Below, in pieces: positions 1 to 8,278 of a stretch of 15,382 nucleotides of DNA. The notes below the pieces were generated by a model. The model was not told the DNA's origin, did not search any database, and saw only the letters and a program-made list of their open reading frames with translations. A program made the position numbers and the translations under genes. Origin of the DNA: Proteobacteria bacterium UBA6522 (GTDB lineage: Bacteria > Pseudomonadota > Gammaproteobacteria > Steroidobacterales > Rariloculaceae); contig DJLG01000070.1 in NCBI GenBank assembly GCA_002434915.1, positions 1-15,382 of the forward strand. Reading direction: 5' to 3'. Numbering within the stretch: position 1 is the stretch's first letter; each line of letters starts with the position of its first letter.

Positions 1-552
1 TCATGCACAACGAATTGTCTTGCTCCTCTGGCAAAGGTGCTCCATGAAGCCGTAGGTATAGAGCAAGGACTGATGACTACGATTCATGCCTATACCAATG
101 ACCAAGTCTTAATGGATGTTTATCATTCGGATCTGAGGCGGGCTCGTTCTGCTACGCAGTCAATGATTCCTACAAAGACAGGTGCAGCATCAGCCGTCGG
201 CCTGGTTTTGCCAGAGCTTAACGGTCGTATTGATGGTTTTGCTATGAGAGTGCCCACTATTAACGTATCGATTGTTGATCTTACCTTCACTGCCGGGCGA
301 GCTACTTCCGCTGAAGAACTTAATGAAGCAGTTCTGTTGGCAAGTCAAAATGAGCTAAATGGAGTGCTTGCTTGTACTGATGAACCCCTAGTATCAATAG
401 ATTTTAACCATGACCCTGTATCTTCGACGCTTGATGCTGGACTTACTAAGGTTTCGGGAAATTTGGCAAAAGTTTGTGCTTGGTATGACAATGAGTGGGG
501 TTACTCTAATCGTATGCTCGATTTGTCATTAGCGCTTGCAAATGCAAAATAG
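1..552 (+). CDS. gap: Glyceraldehyde-3-phosphate dehydrogenase, C-terminal part (5' end outside window)
   Basis: Type I GAPDH, the glycolytic enzyme that oxidises glyceraldehyde-3-phosphate to 1,3-bisphosphoglycerate with NAD(P)+ and phosphate. The reading frame is open from base 1 and begins inside the active-site motif SCTTNC, so the catalytic cysteine is the second visible codon (4-6). The partner histidine lies in the TTIHAYTNDQ stretch just downstream, and the conserved C-terminal WYDNEWGYSNR motif is intact. About 183 residues remain, matching the catalytic half of a roughly 335-residue enzyme; the N-terminal Rossmann domain lies upstream of the window. An apparent start codon at 37 (GTG) is internal, because the frame continues upstream with perfect family similarity. 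The stop is 12 nt before pgk, so the two genes are probably co-transcribed. Cofactor preference (NAD or NADP) cannot be read, as the deciding residues are missing. Confidence 0.97.
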   Translation, partial: SCTTNCLAPLAKVLHEAVGIEQGLMTTIHAYTNDQVLMDVYHSDLRRARSATQSMIPTKTGAASAVGLVLPELNGRIDGFAMRVPTINVSIVDLTFTAGRATSAEELNEAVLLASQNELNGVLACTDEPLVSIDFNHDPVSSTLDAGLTKVSGNLAKVCAWYDNEWGYSNRMLDLSLALANAK

Positions 553-564
553 CGGAGACTATTA

Positions 565-1749
565 ATGACCCTTTCCGTCAAATGTATGACGGATATTCCG
601 CTTAAGGGGAAGAGGGTTTTAATTCGCGAAGATCTGAATACCCCTATTCAAAATGGAAGTATTACTAGCGATAGGCGAATAAGGGCTGCTTTGCCGACAA
701 TACAGTTTGCTATTAACCAAGGCGCTCAGGTCATGTTGATGTCTCACCTCGGTAGACCAGAGGAGGGAGTTTTTTCAAATGAGTTTTCACTCGCACCGAT
801 TGCTAAGCGTTTGTCTGAATTGCTTAACTGTAGTGTTGAGCTAGACCAGTCATGGCTTAAAGGGGCGAATGACAAGAGTAGCAACCCCCTTTTATTTGAG
901 AACGTACGTTTTGAACTGGGTGAAAAAGCTAATGATCATGCGCTGGCGAAGCGGATTGCGAGCTTATGTGATGTCTTTGTAATGGATGCATTTGGTACAG
1001 CACACCGGGCCCATGCTAGTACGCATGGAGTAGCTCAGTATGCTCCGATGGCGTGTGCTGGACCACTTTTAGTGGCAGAGCTAGAGGCTTTGGATAGAGC
1101 CTTAGAATCCCCAGATAAACCTATGATAGCTATTGTTGGTGGGTCTAAAGTTTCGACTAAACTCAAAGTTTTACAGTCTCTAGCAGGTAAGGTTGATGAG
1201 TTAATCCTTGGAGGAGGAATAGCCAATACTCTTTTAGCAGCAAGTGATGTTGAAGTTGCGCGGTCTTTGCATGAGCCCGATATGCTTGAGTTTGCTAGTC
1301 ATCTTCTAGAAGGCCGTTTTGGTAACGTTAGCATTCCTCTACCGATAGATGTTGTTGTAGCAGAAAATTTGGAGGCTGAGGTTAAGGGAGAGCTAAAGAA
1401 AGTTTCTGAGGTTTCAGGTGAAGACATGATTCTCGATATTGGACCTAAAACAATCCAACTTTATTGTGAACGGCTTAGACATGCCAGAACAATTCTATGG
1501 AATGGTCCCGTCGGCATATTTGAGCACCCAGAATTTTCTGCTGGAACTGAGTTACTAGCGCATGCTGTTGCTGAAAGTTCTGCCTATTCCATTGCTGGAG
1601 GAGGAGATACCTTGGCTGCTATAGATCAATATGGTCTGTCTGAGCAGATATCGTATATCTCAACTGGTGGTGGAGCATTTTTGGAGTTTCTAGAGGGCAA
1701 GCAACTTCCTTCGGTTACTATTCTTGAGGAACGTAATAGACAAAAATGA
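565..1749 (+). CDS. pgk: Phosphoglycerate kinase
   Basis: Cytoplasmic kinase that transfers phosphate from 1,3-bisphosphoglycerate to ADP, giving 3-phosphoglycerate and ATP. At 394 residues it has the usual bacterial length. Visible family motifs in order are LIREDLN (N-domain substrate loop), SHLGRP, ENVRFELGE, DAFGTAHRAHAS, GGSKVSTKL (start of the nucleotide-binding C-domain), WNGPVGIFE and GGGDTLAAI followed by STGGGAFLE. The chosen ATG has GGAG at 554-557 with a 7-nt spacer. A second in-frame ATG at 586 is possible and would remove seven residues. It lies 12 nt after gap and 64 nt before pyk, in the order gap-pgk-pyk often seen in gammaproteobacteria. No missing catalytic residue was noticed. 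Confidence 0.97.
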   Translation: MTLSVKCMTDIPLKGKRVLIREDLNTPIQNGSITSDRRIRAALPTIQFAINQGAQVMLMSHLGRPEEGVFSNEFSLAPIAKRLSELLNCSVELDQSWLKGANDKSSNPLLFENVRFELGEKANDHALAKRIASLCDVFVMDAFGTAHRAHASTHGVAQYAPMACAGPLLVAELEALDRALESPDKPMIAIVGGSKVSTKLKVLQSLAGKVDELILGGGIANTLLAASDVEVARSLHEPDMLEFASHLLEGRFGNVSIPLPIDVVVAENLEAEVKGELKKVSEVSGEDMILDIGPKTIQLYCERLRHARTILWNGPVGIFEHPEFSAGTELLAHAVAESSAYSIAGGGDTLAAIDQYGLSEQISYISTGGGAFLEFLEGKQLPSVTILEERNRQK

Positions 1750-1754
1750 TGGTC

Positions 1755-1786
1755 TTCACAGTCATTTAATGATGTTGAGGTATAGT
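1755..1786 (+). promoter_or_regulatory. Weak promoter-like site before pyk
   Basis: In the 64-nt pgk-pyk gap there is TATAGT at 1781-1786, five of six matches to the -10 consensus, and TTCACA at 1755-1760, five of six to the -35. The 20-nt spacing is too long for a normal sigma-70 promoter. Between them is an 11-nt perfect inverted repeat, TCATTTAATGA (1762-1772), which could be an operator half-site. Readthrough from pgk is an equally good explanation for pyk expression. Confidence 0.2.
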
Positions 1787-1813
1787 AACTAGTGAGCCGT
1801 TAGGAGCTTTTTC

Positions 1814-3289
1814 ATGGGAAAAGATATTTTGAGTTTCCGTCGACGAACCAAGATTGTTGCGACCTTAGGCCCAGCATCTGATGACCCTAAAGTTATCGAA
1901 GAACTAATTAATGCTGGTGCAGATGTGCTGCGGTTTAACTTTTCTCATGCAGCTCCTGAAAAACAAAAATCTAGCGTAGAACAGATTCGAGCGCTTTCAT
2001 CAAAGCTAGGCCATCACATTGGCATTATGGGAGATCTACAGGGACCAAAGATTAGGATTGAGTCCTTTAAGCAGGGGTCTGTGAATTTAGAGCAAGGACA
2101 GGTGTTTATGCTTGATACTAAGTTAGGTTCAAGCGATGGTGATGAGACTAGCGTTGGGGTCGCCTACAGTAATCTCATAAACGACGTTATTCCTGGGGAT
2201 ACATTATTACTTGATGACGGACAAATAGTGTTAGAGGTTTCTGAGATTAAAAGCAGCCGGATCATTTGCAAAGTAGTAGAAGGTGGGCTGTTAACTGATC
2301 ATAAAGGGCTTAATAAAAAAGGAGGTGGGCTATCTGCCCCGGCTCTTACAGATAAAGATAAAAAGGACATTATAGAAGCAGCTAATTTTGATATGGATTT
2401 TGTTTCGGTTTCTTTTGCTAGAAATGCTGCAGACATTATCGAAGCAAGACAGTTGTTACGTGAGGCAGGTGGTCAGGGGCATATTGTTGCAAAGATAGAA
2501 CGGGCAGAGGCCGTCGATAATATCAATGAAATCATAGATGCGAGTGATGTAATAATGGTGGCTCGAGGTGATCTAGCCGTAGAGGTAGGTTACGCAGCAA
2601 TGACCGGGTTACAAAAATCGCTAATTCGACGTACGCGAATTCGAAATAAAGTATCTATTACAGCAACTCAGATGCTTGAATCAATGATCACAAGCTCTTC
2701 TCCCACTCGAGCAGAAGTTTCAGATGTGGCTAATGCCGTAATGGACGGAACAGATGCGGTTATGCTTTCCGCAGAGACTGCTATCGGTAACTTTCCAGCA
2801 CAGGCAGTGGAAACAATGAGCGAATTATGTATAGGAGCAGAGAGGCATGAGACATTTCGTAGACCTAGAAATAATCGCCTAGAAGATGACTTTTCCTATA
2901 TTGATGAGGCTATAGCCCTAGCGGCAATGTATACCGCAAATCACTTACAGGTGAGCGCAATAATTGCGTTTACAGAGTCTGGATCGACAACTCAGTGGAT
3001 GTCTCGAGCTCGAAGCGACATACCAATATATGCCTTTACTAGGCATGAGGCGACGCGCCGAAGAGTTGCTATTTATCGAGGTGTCTATCCTGCATCCTTT
3101 GATATTGTTCGTGCTGAATCTGGGAAAATCTATCAGAGCGCTATACAAGCATTAGAGGAAGCGGGTGTTCTTTGTGCTGGAGACCTAGTGCTTTTTACAT
3201 TAGGTGAAATGGCTGGTGTTTCGGGCGGCACAAATACATTACGTATCTTAGAAGTAGGCTCTGGCAAAGCGGTAGATGCTGGAGCGTGA
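1814..3289 (+). CDS. pyk: Pyruvate kinase
   Basis: Catalyses the last step of glycolysis, PEP plus ADP to pyruvate plus ATP, in the cytoplasm. The 491-residue product begins with the RRTKIVATLGPAS motif (about residues 10-22). It shows MGDLQGPKIR at the start of the B domain, the catalytic lysine in VAKIERAE (K227), the metal-binding segment MVARGDLAVEVG (from M248) and ITATQMLESM. The C-terminal regulatory domain is full length. The start ATG has AGGAG at 1801-1805 with an 8-nt spacer. The subtype (AMP/sugar-phosphate-activated PykA-like or FBP-activated PykF-like) was not settled; the overall look is PykA-like. Its TGA overlaps the GTG start of the downstream patatin gene by 4 nt, which implies translational coupling. 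The fba gene often found after pyk in related genomes is not here. Confidence 0.96.
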   Translation: MGKDILSFRRRTKIVATLGPASDDPKVIEELINAGADVLRFNFSHAAPEKQKSSVEQIRALSSKLGHHIGIMGDLQGPKIRIESFKQGSVNLEQGQVFMLDTKLGSSDGDETSVGVAYSNLINDVIPGDTLLLDDGQIVLEVSEIKSSRIICKVVEGGLLTDHKGLNKKGGGLSAPALTDKDKKDIIEAANFDMDFVSVSFARNAADIIEARQLLREAGGQGHIVAKIERAEAVDNINEIIDASDVIMVARGDLAVEVGYAAMTGLQKSLIRRTRIRNKVSITATQMLESMITSSSPTRAEVSDVANAVMDGTDAVMLSAETAIGNFPAQAVETMSELCIGAERHETFRRPRNNRLEDDFSYIDEAIALAAMYTANHLQVSAIIAFTESGSTTQWMSRARSDIPIYAFTRHEATRRRVAIYRGVYPASFDIVRAESGKIYQSAIQALEEAGVLCAGDLVLFTLGEMAGVSGGTNTLRILEVGSGKAVDAGA

Positions 3290-4425
3290 CTAGAGACAGT
3301 CAGAAGGCACTCATACTTCCTGGGGCAGGTGCGAGAGGTGCTTATCAGGTGGGCGCACTTAAAGCGATTGCTTCATTCTTGCCGAAGCAATCACCAAACC
3401 CTTTTTCAATTATTTCTGGCACTTCAGCGGGCGCGATTAACGCTACTGTTCTTGCTAGCCAAGCCTCAAGCTTTCATTCTGCTGTTTTAGAGATGGAGCA
3501 TGTATGGTCTAACTTTAAAACTCAGCAAGTTTATCGTGCAGATACCTGGACGATGATGAAATCCAGTGCTCACTGGCTAGCTGCTTTCTTTTTAGGTGGT
3601 TTAGGATTTAGGAATCCACAGTCTCTCTTAGATAATCAACCTCTGCGAGAACTTCTTATACGTAAGATTAATTTTGATGACATAGGGCAATCCATAGAAA
3701 ATGGGCATATAAATGCACTAGCTATTACGGCGTCTGCCTATAGTTCATCACGATCAGTAACTTTTTTTGAAGGAGCCGATTCTCTGACGGCTTGGGATCG
3801 TGTCAGGCGTACTGGAAAACCTTCAAAGCTTGGCGTGGAACATCTTATGGCAAGTTCTGCGGTTCCCTTTGTTTTCCCACCAGTTATGATTGAGGGAGAG
3901 TATTTTGGCGACGGCGCCATGCGGCACAGTACGCCTTTGAGTTCTGCAATTCGCCTCGGTGCCGATCGTATGCTGGTAATTGGCATTCGAGATGAAAATC
4001 TAGATCCAGAACCAGATATAGTTAATCCTGCAGATTCTCCTAGTCTTGGTCATCTTGCCGGTTATATGCTTGATACTCTATTTATGGATGGACTTTCGAC
4101 GGATCTTGAACAACTTAATCGTATTAATCGCATGCTGGAAAGTTTGGGCCAGAATGAAACGAATACTGAAGCTCAGTTTCGTCACCTAAGCACGTTGCTT
4201 GTTTTGCCGAAAGAGGATTTAAGAAAAGTAGCAGCACGTCATATTCAGGCGCTCCCCAAAGCCTTACGTTTATTGTTGCAAGGACTTGGTACAGGTAAAA
4301 AAAGCGATATGCGTCTAGCTAGTTACTTGCTTTTTGAATCTGGTTTTACTCGTGAATTAATTGAAATGGGTTATCGTGATGCAATGAAAGCTGAACAAGA
4401 TCTTCGTGCTTTTTTATTTGATTAA
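3286..4425 (+). CDS. Patatin-like phospholipase family protein
   Basis: Predicted serine lipid hydrolase of the patatin family (Ser-Asp dyad). The oxyanion-hole motif GAGARGAYQ occupies residues 13-21, the nucleophile elbow GTSAG residues 45-49 (catalytic Ser47), and the DGA motif residues 209-211 (catalytic Asp209), so all active-site parts are present. No signal peptide is evident: the N-terminus runs straight into the beta-strand of the hydrolase fold, which suggests a cytoplasmic or peripheral membrane enzyme. Residues after about 260 form a helical C-terminal extension that I cannot assign. The GTG start overlaps the pyk stop codon (GTGA, 4 nt), so expression is probably tied to pyk. The 3' end lies only 9 nt from the end of the convergent rpoN. 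The substrate is unknown; phospholipid or acyl-lipid is inferred from the family. Confidence 0.9.
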   Translation: MTRDSQKALILPGAGARGAYQVGALKAIASFLPKQSPNPFSIISGTSAGAINATVLASQASSFHSAVLEMEHVWSNFKTQQVYRADTWTMMKSSAHWLAAFFLGGLGFRNPQSLLDNQPLRELLIRKINFDDIGQSIENGHINALAITASAYSSSRSVTFFEGADSLTAWDRVRRTGKPSKLGVEHLMASSAVPFVFPPVMIEGEYFGDGAMRHSTPLSSAIRLGADRMLVIGIRDENLDPEPDIVNPADSPSLGHLAGYMLDTLFMDGLSTDLEQLNRINRMLESLGQNETNTEAQFRHLSTLLVLPKEDLRKVAARHIQALPKALRLLLQGLGTGKKSDMRLASYLLFESGFTRELIEMGYRDAMKAEQDLRAFLFD

Positions 4426-4434
4426 TTCCTAATA

Positions 4435-5883
4435 CTAAGATGCCCCATGAGATTTTCTTTTGCTTGATGGTAGAATTTTCATGGCCTCCCGATATTTTGC
4501 TACGGTTCGTCTGGCAACTGTTATTCCGCTATCAGATAGAGTAGCAGCAATTTTATTGTCACTTAGAGGTTTAGCCGGATTTTCTTTCGCAATAAGCATG
4601 CGGATTTTTGCCTTTATCGATATTGAAGACTCTAGGCCTTCTTCGCTATTTATATAGCTCGAGAAAAAGTATCGTAACTCGAATATTCCTCTAGGCGTAT
4701 GCATATATTTATTGCTAGTTATTCGAGAAACTGTTGATTCATGCATGCCAATCTCATCTGCTACATCATGTAGAATCATTGGATGCATATACTCTTCTCC
4801 ATAATCTAAAAAATCTTTTTGTTTTTTTACGATTGCCTGAGCAACTTTTTTTATCGTCTGTTCTCTTTGTTCTAGCCCGCGAATTAGCCATTTTGCTTCT
4901 TCAAACATTTTTTTTACTTCAGTAAACTCGCTATGGTTTTCTAATGAGTGCGCATATTTTTGATTGATTTTTAGTCGAGGGACAGCTGAGGTATTTAATT
5001 CAATAAGCCAGTTTTCCTCGCTTTTTTTTACATATATATCGGGAATCACATAGTCAGGTTCTAATGCATTTATGGATGCTCCAGGTTGTCGGTTGCAGCT
5101 TTGTATAAGAAGCCATGCAATCTCAAGATCTTCATTAGTTACTTTTAAGGTTTGTTTTAACGTTTTATTTAGTTCTGCTGGCGTAGACACTGAGTCCAAC
5201 TTATGTGCAATAGTTTTAGCAAGCTTTAACTTTGGTACAGAATGATTTAATTCATTAAGTTGTAACAATATACATTCACTTAAAGTACGAGCAGCAACAC
5301 CTACCGGATCAAATTTTTGAATATGAGTGATTATTGCTTCTATTTCTCTAGTATTGCTTTGTATTTCTGGAGAAAGTGTTTTCAAGATGTCTTCGATACT
5401 GTCTTGAAGATAACCATTTTCATCAATCGCATCTATAACTACTCGACCAATAATCATTTTTTTTGTATTTAGACTTTCAATTTCAAGTTGCCACAGAAGA
5501 TGGTCTGCCAGTGTTTTCCCTGAGTAGCTAGAGATATCATCAGTATTATGTGAGCATTCAAAGTTAGTCGGCACATCTGATTCGCTTGTTACCTGCCTGT
5601 CACCCCATTCCGTATCCGAAACAATGTTTGTTTGGTCTAAATCCATGAGGTTATCAGTATTTGCTGCTACAGATTCTTCTGATACGTTTGAAAAACCTTC
5701 TCCATCAGTAACTTGGTTCAATTGAAGTTCATCTAGTTCAAGCATGATGTTTTCTTGAAGAGATGATTGGATCAGTTCCTGTATATCCAGAGCTGGAAGT
5801 AGAAGCAGGCCAATATTTTGCTGCATCTGCGGCGACATTTTCTGTTGCTGAGAAAGCTTAAGTTGTAGCGAGGGTTTCAACAT
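4435..5883 (-). CDS. rpoN: RNA polymerase sigma-54 factor
   Basis: Alternative sigma factor that recognises -24/-12 promoters and needs AAA+ enhancer-binding proteins for open-complex formation. At 482 residues it is typical. The N-terminal region I is visible as a Gln/Leu-rich segment beginning LKPSLQLKLSQQQKMSPQMQ, which contacts activators. An acidic region II follows (about residues 55-120), then the core-binding domain and helix-turn-helix. The diagnostic RpoN box ARRTVAKYRE is perfect at residues 457-466 and binds the -24 element. The gene is last in the kdsD-kdsC-lptC-lptA-lptB-rpoN order; its ATG is only 5 nt after the lptB stop, with no strong Shine-Dalgarno, so translational coupling is likely. 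The hpf, ptsN and rapZ genes that normally follow rpoN in Pseudomonas and E. coli are absent; the next gene is the convergent patatin. Confidence 0.97.
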   Translation of the reverse strand: MLKPSLQLKLSQQQKMSPQMQQNIGLLLLPALDIQELIQSSLQENIMLELDELQLNQVTDGEGFSNVSEESVAANTDNLMDLDQTNIVSDTEWGDRQVTSESDVPTNFECSHNTDDISSYSGKTLADHLLWQLEIESLNTKKMIIGRVVIDAIDENGYLQDSIEDILKTLSPEIQSNTREIEAIITHIQKFDPVGVAARTLSECILLQLNELNHSVPKLKLAKTIAHKLDSVSTPAELNKTLKQTLKVTNEDLEIAWLLIQSCNRQPGASINALEPDYVIPDIYVKKSEENWLIELNTSAVPRLKINQKYAHSLENHSEFTEVKKMFEEAKWLIRGLEQREQTIKKVAQAIVKKQKDFLDYGEEYMHPMILHDVADEIGMHESTVSRITSNKYMHTPRGIFELRYFFSSYINSEEGLESSISIKAKIRMLIAKENPAKPLSDNKIAATLSDSGITVARRTVAKYREAMKILPSSKRKSHGAS

Positions 5884-5888
5884 TCCAG

Positions 5889-6614
5889 CTATAGGGAGAA
5901 ACTTTCTCCAAGATAAACATCACGCACGCTTTGATTGGATAAAACTTGCTTTGGAGTTCCTGATGCAATTAAGGCGCCATCATTAAGAATGTATGCATGT
6001 CCACAGATGCCAAGAGTCTCTCTCACATTGTGATCAGTAATTAGCACTCCTATCTTCTTTTTGGCTAGATGGCGAATTATCTGTTGTATGTCTAGTACTG
6101 ATATAGGGTCAACACCAGCAAAAGGTTCATCTAGAAGAATAAATTTAGGTTCAGTAGCAAGCGCTCGTGCTATTTCAACACGCCGGCGTTCTCCCCCTGA
6201 AAGTGATATACCCAAACTATCTCGAACATGTCCAATATGGAGTTCTTCTATAAGATTTTCCATAAGACTTTCTCTAGTTGCATGGTTTAAGTCTGATCGA
6301 GTTTCAAGAATAGCTCGTATATTGTCGGCAACGGTAAGCTTACGGAAAATAGAAGCCTCCTGTGGTAGATAGCCGAGGCCTTCCCGAGCTCTCTTGTGCA
6401 TTGGCAGACGGGTAATTTCGTTCCCATTTAGAATGATTTTCCCTTGATCACAGCCAAGTAATCCGACAATCATGTAGAAAGCCGTAGTTTTTCCAGCACC
6501 GTTAGGACCAAGTAAGCCAGCTACTTCGCCGCTTTTTATTGAGATAGAAAGGTTTTTTACTGCTTCGCGTGATCGATAACGTTTACTAACGCCGAGCACT
6601 TCAAGCTTATTCAT
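5889..6614 (-). CDS. lptB: LPS export ABC transporter ATP-binding protein LptB
   Basis: Cytoplasmic ATPase of the LptB2FGC complex that extracts lipopolysaccharide from the inner membrane and drives it along the Lpt bridge. The 241 residues match the family exactly. Walker A GPNGAGKT is at residues 36-43, the Q-loop Gln is Q85, the ABC signature LSGGE is at 138-142, Walker B ILLDEP ends with catalytic Glu163, and the H-loop is His195. As I recall E. coli LptB, these fall at the same numbers. The start ATG lies 17 nt after the lptA stop, and rpoN follows within 5 nt. LptF and LptG, its membrane partners, are usually encoded elsewhere and are not in this window. Confidence 0.97.
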   Translation of the reverse strand: MNKLEVLGVSKRYRSREAVKNLSISIKSGEVAGLLGPNGAGKTTAFYMIVGLLGCDQGKIILNGNEITRLPMHKRAREGLGYLPQEASIFRKLTVADNIRAILETRSDLNHATRESLMENLIEELHIGHVRDSLGISLSGGERRRVEIARALATEPKFILLDEPFAGVDPISVLDIQQIIRHLAKKKIGVLITDHNVRETLGICGHAYILNDGALIASGTPKQVLSNQSVRDVYLGESFSL

Positions 6615-6631
6615 GAGAAAGCCGCATCAGC

Positions 6632-7231
6632 TTAATCAGTCGGAGGGGGTAAGATAGTAATAACTACAGGTTCCCCACATTCAGAAGATCCCGAGGTAAT
6701 TTTTTCTTCATCTATATCATAAATAAGATCACATCCACGAAACTCGTTTGAACCTTCGCTTAACCAGGCGCCATCAGTCATCCGTAAAGTGCGGGCTTGG
6801 TTGTCGTATTCTAGAATTGATGCCCCACCACGTATGTCGATAGCTCGAGCCGCACTAAAATCTTCAAATACTGCAGGGTCTCCAAGTAGATTAACTGTAC
6901 TTAGTTCATGTGTTTGAAAAGATACCTCAGCGGTTGATGCTCTGATGATAGTTGAATCAATCGATATTCGAACATTTCCACTAAAAATCCACTCGCTCAT
7001 TTCAAAGTCTAGACCTGTGGCTTCAGCCTCATTAGCTTCAATTTTAAGATCCCCTTGAGCAATACTTAAGCCAGAAAAGAAGACCAAATTTGAATCTCTA
7101 TCAAAAGATGATGAGTCGGCATCCAAAGAAATTGGTAGGGGCTCCTCTCCTTGCTGGGCTATTGCCAAGGTCGGGATGCTAAAGAGCAATAGCCCTTTCC
7201 TTAATTTATGGACGAAATTGACCATATACAT
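6632..7231 (-). CDS. lptA: LPS periplasmic transport protein LptA
   Basis: Periplasmic OstA/LptA-fold protein that forms the beta-jellyroll bridge carrying LPS from LptC to LptD. The 199-residue product starts with a positively charged then hydrophobic signal peptide (about residues 1-25). Cleavage is likely after AIA, leaving QQGEEP at the mature N-terminus. The core has the repeating short-strand pattern typical of OstA domains, for example SSSFDRDSNLVFFSG and the IEANEAEA segment. Its ATG at 7231 overlaps the 3' end of lptC by 26 nt; a second ATG two codons later is equally possible, and neither has a strong ribosome-binding site. Sequence identity in this family is low, so the call rests on signal peptide, OstA-like pattern and position between lptC and lptB. 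Confidence 0.92.
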   Translation of the reverse strand: MYMVNFVHKLRKGLLLFSIPTLAIAQQGEEPLPISLDADSSSFDRDSNLVFFSGLSIAQGDLKIEANEAEATGLDFEMSEWIFSGNVRISIDSTIIRASTAEVSFQTHELSTVNLLGDPAVFEDFSAARAIDIRGGASILEYDNQARTLRMTDGAWLSEGSNEFRGCDLIYDIDEEKITSGSSECGEPVVITILPPPTD

Positions 7232-7814
7232 TAGATTTTAGCGATAACTGGTTAGTTTTTAAATCTGCTCGAAAGCCGACTGCTTCTAAGCGATGACTAC
7301 CAATAAGGACGCTAACAGGAGCAGTTGTTTCAGCAATAAAATTTTCTGGTTCCAAGCGTAATTCTATAGTTTGAATTGTTGTTGGACCAATGCCTTCATT
7401 GTTTTCTGTCGTTAGCTGAACGTCACCGCTAAAACTAAGGTAAGAAATACTATTTGATACCTCGCCATTTGATGCTTTTAAGACCCATGGAACATTATTT
7501 GAAGGATTATATTGGGCGGTTACATTTTTTAAAATCAGATAATTATTGTCAGGTTGTTCCTCAGCACTAGCGGCCTTAATCCAATATAGTGGATTACCTT
7601 CACTATCTGTGCCAGTGATTTCTGCATCTCTCAGATAGTAGCCAATAAGATCTGGAATATTTTGTATCTCATTTGGCTCGGAGATTGGGTTTTGTCGGCT
7701 CCATAACCAAGTAAGAAGTGCAATTGATATTAGCACTACAATACCTACTGGATTTTTCTGATTAATATCCACTTTGCAGATGATCTCTAACGGCCCATTA
7801 ACAATAGATTGCAA
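7206..7814 (-). CDS. lptC: LPS export membrane-anchored protein LptC
   Basis: Bitopic inner-membrane protein that joins the LptBFG transporter to periplasmic LptA. The longest form is 202 residues with a single hydrophobic segment around residues 23-38 (VGIVVLISIALLTWLW) and a periplasmic OstA-like domain afterwards. The ATG at 7814 makes a 28-nt overlap with kdsC. An in-frame GTG at 7772 would give 188 residues, closer to the roughly 190-residue family norm, would place the transmembrane helix right at the N-terminus, and would leave a short gap after the kdsC stop. I think that shorter start is at least as likely, but neither has a strong Shine-Dalgarno. The 3' end overlaps lptA, so kdsC, lptC and lptA are packed with no free spacer. 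Confidence 0.9.
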   Translation of the reverse strand: MQSIVNGPLEIICKVDINQKNPVGIVVLISIALLTWLWSRQNPISEPNEIQNIPDLIGYYLRDAEITGTDSEGNPLYWIKAASAEEQPDNNYLILKNVTAQYNPSNNVPWVLKASNGEVSNSISYLSFSGDVQLTTENNEGIGPTTIQTIELRLEPENFIAETTAPVSVLIGSHRLEAVGFRADLKTNQLSLKSNVYGQFRP

Positions 7815-8278
7815 ACTTCTCGAACAGCGCCATGGCCGCCCTTTGCCATAGTGCAGTAATGAGCATTTTGCTTCACTACTTCTTGTCCATCTTTCACAGT
7901 AATTGCGAGACCAACGTTTTGCATAATAGACAAGTCTGCAATGTCATCACCCATATATGCAACAGCATTTAATTCAATACCAATCTTTTCAATAAAATCA
8001 TTTAGAGTGCTTAACTTATCTGTAATGCCTTGTAAAACATCTAGAACCCCTAATTCATTCATTCTATTAGAGACAATTTGCGTTTCGCGTGAGGAAATAA
8101 CTACAACCTTTATTCCGTTCTCTAAGACTGCTTTTATGCCAGCTCCATCATGCACATGGAATTTTTTTATGGTTTCACCGTCTAGACCATAGTAGAGGCT
8201 GCCATCAGTCAGCACCCCATCAACGTCTAGCGCTAAAAGCTCAATGTGTTTTGCATGTACTGCAATCTTATTTTTCAT
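7787..8278 (-). CDS. kdsC: 3-deoxy-D-manno-octulosonate 8-phosphate phosphatase
   Basis: HAD-superfamily phosphatase that removes phosphate from Kdo-8-phosphate to give Kdo, the inner-core sugar of LPS. The small 163-residue capless form is typical of the tetrameric KdsC group. Motif I DVDGVLTDG carries the nucleophile Asp18 and acid/base Asp20. Motif II is the VVISSRE stretch (Ser62/63), motif III Lys is probably K88, and motif IV is GDDIADL with Asp111 and Asp112 binding Mg2+. The start ATG shares one base with the kdsD stop (TAATG), a classical coupling arrangement, and the gene stands directly after kdsD, the enzyme making the arabinose-5-phosphate precursor of Kdo. Confidence 0.95.
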   Translation of the reverse strand: MKNKIAVHAKHIELLALDVDGVLTDGSLYYGLDGETIKKFHVHDGAGIKAVLENGIKVVVISSRETQIVSNRMNELGVLDVLQGITDKLSTLNDFIEKIGIELNAVAYMGDDIADLSIMQNVGLAITVKDGQEVVKQNAHYCTMAKGGHGAVREVCNLLLMGR

